NCBI GenBank assembly: GCA_033002965.1
Contig: JAURVB010000674.1
Coordinates: 124,001-188,000 of the forward strand
DNA: 64,000 nt
Direction of reading: 5' to 3'
From: Piper betle
Taxonomy: Eukaryota; Streptophyta; Magnoliopsida; Piperales; Piperaceae
The notes beneath the pieces were generated by a model. It was given only the letters and a program-made list of their open reading frames with translations, searched no databases and was not told the DNA's origin. A program made the position numbers and the translations under genes. The first letter of the stretch is position 1. Each line of letters opens with the position of its first letter. Shown piece after piece: positions 50,879 through 61,072 of this stretch.

Positions 50879-53800
50879 GTGCTGGTATGCCTTCCAATTT
50901 TCATTGTCCAAATCTCCTCAGTTAAAGGCCTCATCATTCTGACCAACCATAACATATTCAAGTTAAGTAGAAAATTTAACTGGTTTTAAGCTTTCGTGTT
51001 AAAGGAATTAGTAGTTGTCACTATTCTATCACAGTGCTTGTACCATGTGAGTAACCAATGTTTATCATGGTCATCAAAATAAATTTGTTTGAAAGGAAAT
51101 AGTGTATTGATTTATTTATTTAAACAGCAAAACATGAAAATGAATATAACATAAGTATAGGCACAATATTGAGGCAATTTAATTTCCTCCGAACCAAATA
51201 CCTAGTCAAAATTCAAACCCTTTCAGCTCTACGTCAACATAGCTGGTTCAACTACTTGTTTAAGCTTAAATTGCCCAAAAAGGGAATTCAATATTCATTT
51301 TAGCATTAATTTTCGAAAAGAATTGTACAGAATATAATGCCACATATGACCTTCTACAAACCATAAATGTAGGGATGTATTCGGGTCGAATAAAAATCGG
51401 ATATGGTCATATTTGTATAAAAATTCTAAACTTGAATCCAACCCGAATTCGAAGATCATATCTATTTTATTTATCATATCCTTATTAGACCAGAATCCCC
51501 ACTAGACCCAATTGCTTAAAATAATATAAATTTAAATATAACAATCTATTAAAAATAATAAAATATTATTTTTAAATATTTTAAAATATAAATTTATTAA
51601 ATATTACCTATTTGTATAATATATGTTATATATCACAAAATTCTGAACCCAAATTCGATTTGAAATAGTTTCGAATATAACATAGACTGCTGGATTTTTA
51701 TTGAATTTGTAGATATTGGATATTCGAACCCATCCCTAAATAGATCAAAAGTAGTTCTTAATTTGTAAAACTTTATCAAAGGTTTCAATTCAAATAGTTG
51801 TTTGTAGATTATCAATTTTGAACCTAGCATTTATTCGAGTTTTAAAATAATGGGTACGAGTTCAGTTAAAGAGAACAAACTTGATTCCATTACACCCCCA
51901 TGTGTGTGATAAGCAGATCAACATTTTTACTCTCAAACAAGCTTGATTCGATTACACCCCCAACTGTGTGACAAGCAGATCAATATTTTTACCATTCCCT
52001 CAAAACAGGCAAATTAATTTACACCTTAATCTACAACAGGTGCCCTCAACTCTATTCCAGTCAAGGCTTACTATTGACAGCTGGGTTGATGCCACAATAA
52101 ACTAGTTTTACAGCAGCGGGTCAGAAGGAACTCTTCTTGACCAAATAGTGACATGGTTGTTGTAACAAACAATAGCCAAAAGCTACAATCAATACCCAGA
52201 AGGAAAAAAGAATGTATTGAAACAATGATGCTTGTCTGGTTTAGAATTTAAACAACCGGAATGATTCATTCATCTTGTTGAAGCGAAGTATGTACCAACA
52301 ATTTGAGTGCAATCCACCAACTCTGACTGCAGCAATGGCCCAGTATTGTATGCTATAGAAGCCATATCCTCATCAATAAGGTCTGTCCTCGTGTTGCCCA
52401 TAACCTTATGGACCCTTCCAAAGCAGAGGGTCACGAGCAGGGATTGGTATTGGAAGGGTACCAAGCCATAGGCCTCTCCCCAAGGATGTGACCCTTCAAA
52501 TGAGCGCCTATCAACTCATCCCTGTCAACTCTAAGCTGTTTTACCCTTTCTATAACAATGGATTGAGTTGGAGTATTGAATTTACTAGGCAAAAACATCA
52601 ATTAGGATTAGGCTTACTAGTTATCAGATCTAAACTTTTATTTACATAACTATTCCATCGTTATATGGTGAGTCATTTGTCTTATTCCCCGTAATCCATT
52701 TGTATGTACAAGCAATTGTCTTATTCCCCGTAATCCATTTGTATGTACAAGCAATTGTCTTATTCCCCGTAATCCATTTGTATGTACAAGCAATATCTTC
52801 TAGGTTATAATCAAACTCTGCATCAAGATATTCTTAATCTTCCTTATAAATCAGCCCAAGTAGTGTATGACATTTTACTTTTAACATTTAGCAATAACAT
52901 AATTTAGCATATACATTTAGCATAAACATTAAGAAACCCAAAAAAATACTGCTAAGTAACTTGATTTCACTTAAAAGATCAGTGAGATTATTTTTGGATT
53001 TAGAGAGGATGAGTATCTTACTCTCCATGCCCATAGTTTTAAAAAATCAATGAGGTTATTAACATTGTACTAATTGCTATACCAGATTTATAGCTGGTAC
53101 GAGATATATTTTATTTAACCGGATCAAACTTGGTTACACTAGATCCTAAAATTCTAAATAAAATATTTTATTATATATTAAAAATATATTTGTCATCATT
53201 ATTTTATTAAATACCGTTAAAACACCATTTTTCAACAAAAAAATGATTTTTAAAAAATTTCATATTAAAAGAAATTAAAATGATAGAAAGGTCTAAACCA
53301 AGCCAGATTTGAAGATTATATGCAACAAATTTGGTACAATTGGGTGGGAAAGGTATTTATAACTTGGGAAAATATCATACATAGCTACATTTCAAAGTTT
53401 TGTTTAAAAAATAACCATGCTTACAAAATTACATCAAAAATATCTATTTTTAAAATTTTTATATCAATTACGAGCAAATTCTATCATTTTTTAGATAATG
53501 ACAAAAATACTCATAAAATTTATTTTTATTAATACCAAACATATAATACATAAAAATTATAATTGTTTACTAACTTTGTGCATTTAAAAAAATTAACTGA
53601 TAAATATTAAATAGAATATAAAACTATATAATTGATGAGCTAAGAATGCAAAAAATATTTTTAATTAAATTTTGGACAATTAAAAAGAAAATTAAATATT
53701 GCACCATCAAAAATAAAAAATAAAAGAGTGTATATATTTAAAAATTTATTAAATATAAAAGAGTGTATATATAAAACTATATAAAAGAGTGTATATATAT

Positions 53801-56800
53801 ATGTTTAAAATTTTAAATTGAATTTTTCACATTTTATTAAAAATTAAATGTCTGTTTTATCCGATATATTTTTATTATGAATATTTTTTAAAAAGAAAAT
53901 ATCATTCATTATATAAAATACAAAAAAATATTTTGACAAAATTTAAAGTTAGATTGAGTAATATATGAATTAGCTATACGTGAAATAAAAATATGAGATC
54001 TGACTATATTTTATATAAATTTAAAATTTTGATTTTTTGTGACAAAAAGTATTGAAATTTAATTTTATTTTCCTTTATAACTTGGGCCACGATTGGTAGG
54101 TGGCTTGTTTATTTCTTGAGGTCAGGCAACCTTTGCAGTTTATATATATATATACACTAGTTAGAAATCTGATTTCTTCAAATATATCAATCACATGCAG
54201 TTATTGCGTTTATACTCTACATGTATAGTATATATACAATCAGAACTCATTCCAGAAATTTACAAGTGCAACTGTTCGTGTGCTATTTGGATCAAATGCG
54301 TGCAACAGATAGAATTCACTTCCTAGTAGATGAAGTCATTGAACTTCCCTGCAGGAAAAACATGGATTCAAGATCCCCATTGCAGCAATTATTTATGTCT
54401 GAGAAAGATATGAAACCTTTCATGTCCCATTCATCTAATCAGCGCCAGCTGAACAAAATGCAGAAAAGCATGACAAAATATTGACAAATAAAGATAGATG
54501 ATAACACAGAATAACGGTGGACAACAAATACGTGAGAAATAATTTTCACTATGAAAGCTCACAAATTAGGATCTATTAAGATTTTGGAACAAAATATTAA
54601 ACAAATAGGTGAAGAAATCATAAAACAATGGGATCGAAAACCGCTCAAATCCGCAACCCGCATCATGGCCCCGCCTTAATGTCCAAACGCTAGAAAGTTT
54701 TTACCCGTTCCATTAGCTAGCACCCGGGCTGGAGTTTTCCGATGTATGGGTAGTGGCGTTTCTTGCTTGATTTCTTCTTCCTTCTTCGGTGCTCCAAATC
54801 AACAGAACTCTCGTTGGATACAAACAAATATCATTATATCTAATCTGATCTAAAACCAAAATTCCGAACCGGAATGGAAAAGATTATATCCATTTTATTT
54901 ACTCGATCCGTATCTTATTTGAATTCGCAAAACCCATATCCGATCCAAATTTAGTTTGATTGATTAAAATAATATAAATAATATTAATTTTAATATAAAA
55001 ATATTAAAAAATAATAAAAATATTTCTTAATTATTTTTTAAAATATAATTTTATAAATATCACCTATTCAGATCCAATATAGATCAGATCACCTCAAATC
55101 CATATTCTATTTGAATATTTTTACATATATTATATATCTAAAAAATTCAAATTTAAATCCGATCCAAAACTAGTTTAGATCATACGAGAACCCATCCTTA
55201 CATCAAGTGTTATAGTATAAAACAAAAAAACCAAAATTATAAATATTGTATTGCTTATTAAATATATCAAATTTGTGGTTGGAGTGTATTTAGTTAAACC
55301 GGGTTAAACGAAGTTCAATTGGATTTTAAAATTATATATAACTTGCTCCTTGCCGGAAATTGAATGTCTTTTGACCTATATTTAAGTTGTTAACTAAATA
55401 TGGGTTAAAATAGTAATTATAAAAAAATTAGATTTTATGTAAATACCGGATTAAAAAAATCAAATACAAATTAAAATTGTACAAATGTATAAATCATATC
55501 GGAATTGTGGATAGATGATATATACGGTCAAACGGGCAAATATGACACCTTAATAAAAAAAGAAAGCGTATACTACAAAGTCCCATCGACATCCATTCAT
55601 GTCTTACCAATAACATCTCAAAAGGCTATAATCGGATATCACATCAACATGGCGTTGGTTTCAATAGAAAAAGACGATGATATGAACATGATGACCTGCA
55701 GGAAGATATATATGTAGTAGAATCGAATCGGTTTTGCACCAATCTCTTCTGGCCTTTGCATGTGTATCTCTTGATAAAAGCTGTGCTAGAAGTAACTAAT
55801 CTACACAAGAACCCATGGAATTTAAGTATTGAGTTTGAAAGACCATCCATGGCTGGGTGGTGGTGAAGGGTTAAATTTGGTCAGCAATGGCAGAACTGAA
55901 TCCATTGTCTCTTCCTTTGGATCAAATATAGATAAATAATTATTGCATTGATAGTAGAATACCCAATGCAATGCAGACGCTCAATAAGCTCAAGATGAGA
56001 GCTGCTCTTGATCCCAAAACATTGTTCCCATTCAAGTTATATATTACTTGCACACAGAGTTCATGATTAGAATTGGAGTATAACAAATATAATTTTGTAT
56101 CAGTTCAAGGCTACCCATCAAAATTTTTCTGGGCATCTGCAATCTTTGATAGAAGCCAACTACCAGGTTATGACTTAGCCTAGTGACTGACAATGTTACT
56201 AGCTCCACTGACGTGTGGTCACTGAAGGGAGTGCTCATATCACACTTCTTGGTGATACCCACAGGATTTGATCATTTGACGAAAATGGGCATCACCAACA
56301 CTGACCAAACTTCAATTTTCATGCATCTTCTAGGTGACAAACTCGCAAAACAAGATACAACAAGAGAACAGAGAATGGGTCCAAGCTCATCTGCTGTGTG
56401 TCAAGAGAACTTCAATGAGATTAGCTCAGTCTTCCTTGCATGGAAATATTTGAATGAGACGTAGACAACTCAGATGCTCAGACTATGCCGAGACTTAGAT
56501 TAGGTAATGGTCCAGCACAAATTTATCCGACTTCAACGCAAGTTCATTCGATGAAATCAATTTAAACAATGTATTTAACCGCCAAAGGAGGAGGATAAAC
56601 ATAAACTTAGATTGTGAGTTTGATTCTCAATTATTAATTTTGTGGTGATTATTAGTGATAAGCATATGAAAACCAAGAACATTGCAATCCTTGTTTTGGG
56701 CAGGAAAAATCTCCTACTGCTAAGAATTGAGAGCAGGTAGCCATGTGAGCTGATATCATCCATTTATTTTTAAGGCTACTTGCGCTTAATATATACGTAG

Positions 56801-57330
56801 TTGACAGCGAAAGAAAATGAAAAAAAATAATTACCAATTTTGTCATATAAATTTTAGAAAATTTATTTTCAAAACCTTGAAACTCTTTAATGATGAGAGA
56901 AACCAAAAATGGTTTCCAGATATATAAGCCATGCGACGTTCATCGCACTAGCAGTAGGCCTTTTTTTCATTGAGAGAAGGGAATTAGACATGCCACTATA
57001 CAGAAGCATTAATCAAATACCAAATATAACAGTCATGGTCGAAATGGTGTCGCACATAGGATAGACACAGTTTCGTGGAAATCGGGAGTATTCAAGTTTT
57101 TACTTCATCTGCCTGACCTGGATTATCTGACCTAATTGCGTGTACAGAAGCCACTGCTCTTCGAAAGTGAGGTGGTTCAATATCTGAGCATGAAAACAAC
57201 AGTTCTTGTTACTCACGGTATCAGAGTATAGCTGAGATGTTGCATTAACAAGTAGTTTGGATGATCATTCCTTCAACACCTTATAATAATGAATAGAAGA
57301 CGCAACTGACCTGGGCCATGATCATCTCTA
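50879..57330. repeat. Segmental tandem duplication, unit 2 (~6.45 kb)
   Basis: Second copy of the unit at 44321-50868. Its right end (57311-57330) lies inside an exon of the minus-strand gene at 57.1-60.4 kb, so unit 1 received only that gene's last exon and downstream DNA. Open frames at 54221-54484 and 56183-56464 (+) have no known domain and are broken or shifted in unit 1. Confidence 0.9.
52679..52795 (+). repeat. 39-bp tandem repeat, three copies, only in unit 2
   Basis: Three direct copies of a unit starting gtcttattccccgtaatcca begin at 52679, 52718 and 52757. The corresponding place in unit 1 (about 46540-46580) has a single copy, so the expansion followed the segmental duplication. 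Confidence 0.93.
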
Positions 57331-60300
57331 CTGAATAGCTTTGAGTTACAACAAAACGACTGATGATAGATGCACGCGAACACAGCCATCACCATCTAGA
57401 AAGTGAAAAGTGAAACATGTGAGAATCGATCATTTTCTAAATATAAGACAGCAGATAACAAATTCTTCGATCAGATTGCCTATGTGCTATTTGGAACATG
57501 TTTTTTATGATGTTCATGCAGCAAGCTTATAATATAAGGAAGGTCAAGGCAATTCAGGTTAAGTCTTGACACAATGGAACTGTGTATATTCGAGTGAACG
57601 ATCAGCAAAAAGGAATGCCAACAGGCAATTTATAGATTTACAGTTCTCATCCCATTTTCAAGTTATAATAGAATGCTAATAGGTTAGCAGATGTTACAAT
57701 TTAGGTTCACCCAGCCGGCTAGCACTCAAAGACAGAAAGAAAGAATTGATCAGCTAATCACACCTGACAATCCATTCTCTCCGTGATGCCGCGGTGGCCA
57801 GGTACTATCAACAAAGTCCTGCAAAGAAAATCAGTACATGAGTTTTACTCCCATCGACAACTCAGTCAAAATATTAGAGCAGAGACACACAATTTTAAAA
57901 GCTCGTTTTAAGCTACGGGCGAAAACCCCACCAAATGGAGAGATAACGGCGAAAACCCCACCAAATGGAAAGATAACTGCGAAAAACCCACTAAATGGAG
58001 AGACAACTGATGCAAACAATCCAAATGCCAAAGCCCACCATTGGACAGGCAAAACAAGCACCTCTTGTTGGGATTTTAACACACAAAATCTTTAAACTCT
58101 TTGATATACTTTCACAAATAATGAATAATAGTAAATAAATACATAATAATTTAATATGAAACCTTAATTTTATGTGGAACTTTAAAATATAAGGGAAACT
58201 ATAAACTATTTAATATTACAAATAATAAGTACACAAATTATTTCATTTGGGAAATCAAACACATTCTAATTAAGAATAAACACAATTTTTAATAGGATAC
58301 TCTTTGTCTTTCACAAGTCTATTCAAATTCGGGTACTTCTTAGAATAATTTCATGTCTTTACGATTCTCTATGTAATTATACGTCTTTTCACATTTATCA
58401 TGTGATGAGGAAAACAAGACACATGTATTAGGAATTTACAAACCATTAGTTCAGAATTTATGCATCATGCTAGCCTTATTCCATTGGACGATGAGCCCTC
58501 GTACCTAACATCTAATTCATCTCAACTATTGACATAACTAGTGCCTTTTTCTAGCGATAACTAATTGAATCAAAACATACTAGTGAGTACGAATAAAATC
58601 ATTGCCATTGAAAATAGATAGATATGTCATTCTTTTACTTTACCTGTTAAAAAAAACATGCCATTTAGATTATGCCATGCTTTTACCTGTTAAAAAAACA
58701 TGTCATCTAAAAGCTTCCTAATTTATCTGTCAGGCAATTAAGGTGCGACACACATGAAACATAAAAACACTAAATCAGCATCATAATTCAAAACAATATA
58801 ATTAGGTTACACTAAATTGTATCTATTTGAAGTTTAACTAATGAAAATGTTAATGGCTAACTAAATAAGGATTTCCATCTGCCATAGTGCAACATGAGGA
58901 AGGCATACTAGTGAGCAGTAATACATAATATTGTCGTGAAGTCATTCCCATGAATTGTCTTTATGTTTTGACCAAGGTAGTGATAAAATTGTTGCCGATA
59001 AAAAAAAAACTTGATAGCTGCTATTATGCACTCAGAATGAGACCTTCCAACCCTCTCAGTCTCCATTAGACATAAGTACCTCTTCTGAACATCCTCGACT
59101 CCCTTCTCTTCTAATCCCCACAGCACAGTAAGGTGTAGGAAAGGCAATTAAGGTGATCACAACATTGATTGCATCAAAAGTTCTAGCCTCCAACCAATGC
59201 CACTGAGTAAAAATATTCCTCTTGTTGCGTTGACAAAGGTTCATGTATATCTTTTAAGCTATGTGATAAGTTGTTTTGGCAAATTTACTCTTCACACACA
59301 CATTGCTAAAATGACTTCCAAATTCTTTCCTTCACCCTGCTACTCCTCAATTGTAACTTAACTAAAGTCAGCGCTGGTTCGAGAAACTGTAAAACAGATT
59401 CTAGCATTTTATTTCTTCAAAGGATGAAAAATAAAGCAAATGGGGCACATCTTATTTGACAATGCTCATAATTACACCCATTGAGGTATCCAGCTGACCA
59501 AAGAATAATATTCGGGGCTTAAACAATGGACCAGGATCATAGTAAAGCCAGCCAGTTGATAAACCCTGCAGGTTAATCACAGGTATGTAATACAAAACCA
59601 TACTCTTGTAGGAAAAAAACATACAATATCCATATATCTTTAGTCCGCTATACCTTTCTTGGGCAAGTTAGCATTGAAAACGACCCCAAGATGTTTGCTA
59701 ACTGCAGATAAAAAGTGAAAGTGATTCCAACTTTTACAGGTTGGAGAATCACAGCATTACATGAACATAACAGTTCAGTCACCTAATTTATGCTAATACA
59801 CCATGATCAACACCGTCATCTACCTTATCTCAACTAGTCTAGAGTCGAGCTCGTGGATTAATGATTAAATGATTACTTTTACGTGTAATTTGATTATAAG
59901 AAACTCAAACACAAATATTAGGAGAGGTTAATCATTGGTGAAATTTTTAAAAACAGAAAACAATTTAATCTCTAATGTCATGTTCTTGCATGATATGCGG
60001 CTACACTATAGAAAACACTTGAAAATAGCTTTATTCAAATATTCGATAAACTTGATGGTATTTGAAAGTTGTCAGCACAAGGCAACACAGAAAGGCCACT
60101 GGCTTAAAAGTAATGGGAACTTCAGCTAAAAATTCAGAAAATGGCCAACCGTATAAACACAGAAGAGTAAATCTGCTAATATAAAAGGGGACATAGAAAA
60201 GAATAGCTAAGGGCACATCGATGCCATGTAGATGACAGAAAAAATCTGACTTTGCATAACTCAAACAATGAGGCTTCTAAGTAACAAAATTCAAGAAAGT

Positions 60301-60422
60301 AGCCAGAAAAATTGAAGTTGAAGTGGAAGAGAAGAGAAACAGAGAATTTCACTAGAAAAGTCACGGCTAAATTTACGAAGTTGTTTAACAGCGACTGATA
60401 GATCTTCTGCTTAAAGGACTCA
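57092..60422 (-). CDS. Unrecognised multi-exon gene, 3' part (5' end off window)
   Basis: Several minus-strand exons have GT-AG borders. Group A joins in phase: 60422-60377 ([15 protein letters not shown]), 59701-59654 ([16 protein letters not shown]) and 59565-about 59478 ([20 protein letters not shown], continuing FFGQLD). Group B also joins in phase: 57818-57764 ([18 protein letters not shown]), 57359-57311 ([16 protein letters not shown]) and 57183-57092 ([20 protein letters not shown] ... DEVKT, stop). The link between A and B is missing at least one exon or donor. I do not recognise the protein. The DNA upstream of 60422 is soon replaced by LTR-family elements (from 60572), so earlier exons probably lie beyond 64000 with the repeats in an intron. 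Alternatively, these are remnants of a gene disrupted by those insertions. Confidence 0.4.
57919..58008. repeat. 30-bp tandem repeat, three copies
   Basis: Units starting gcgaaaaccccaccaaatgg lie at 57919, 57949 and 57979. Because the period is a multiple of three, both strands stay open: plus reads [10 protein letters not shown] repeats, minus reads [10 protein letters not shown] repeats. It lies in an apparent intron of the minus-strand gene. Most likely a minisatellite in transposon-like DNA rather than a gene. Confidence 0.85.
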
Positions 60423-60571
60423 CTGGGAAAGTCTAAAAGAATACAATAAAGTAAATGAGCCTAATTAAAGTAATACAATACCCTAGCTTGTACTTGAAAT
60501 CTTGAATAAAAATGTTATCCATTTTTGAGATGTTTATTTCAAAGAGATGTTTTCTTTTTAATAAGTCTTAA

Positions 60572-61072
60572 TGTAATACCCCAATTCTGGTTTACTTATG
60601 AACTGCAGCAGAACTCTTATTGTCAAATCGAGTCATGTTTAAATCAATTAATTTATAGAATTGTAACGATAAACGAATTGAAACAACCCGATCGACTTCT
60701 TGAGAAAGGAAGACACAACTAGTGTGCAACTAATACTCAATAAGAAAGGATGAATGGATGTGTACAACAATGTAATAAGAGGCTATGTGCAATGTCATGA
60801 CGTATGAACACTCAATATGCAATAACAGCCAAAATATAAATTGATACCTTGTTCTAATCTACTGCTACAATAGCTGTTTCGATTATACATTATAATACAT
60901 TAAATAAATACATAAACACGCGTCAAACATAGACAAATGAGTAAAAGAAACAATAATATCCTGAGCACAAGTGTGTGTAGCAACTATTGATTCTTTCACT
61001 AAAGTTGACCTAACGCATAGGAACATAAGACCTATATATATAATAGGAAAAATATCAGCAATGAGTGTTACT
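60572..61072 (+). mobile_element. 5' part of an LTR-family copy, interrupted at 61073
   Basis: It begins TGTAATACCCC, follows the family through the gacttcttgagaaagg block and the aatatcagcaatgagtgtta motif, and is cut there by the next copy. The rest presumably resumes beyond the window. Confidence 0.65.

Noticed and set aside
54221..56464. Plus-strand open frames 54221-54484 and 56183-56464
   Set aside because: Short, no known domain, and broken or frame-shifted in the other unit of the tandem duplication.
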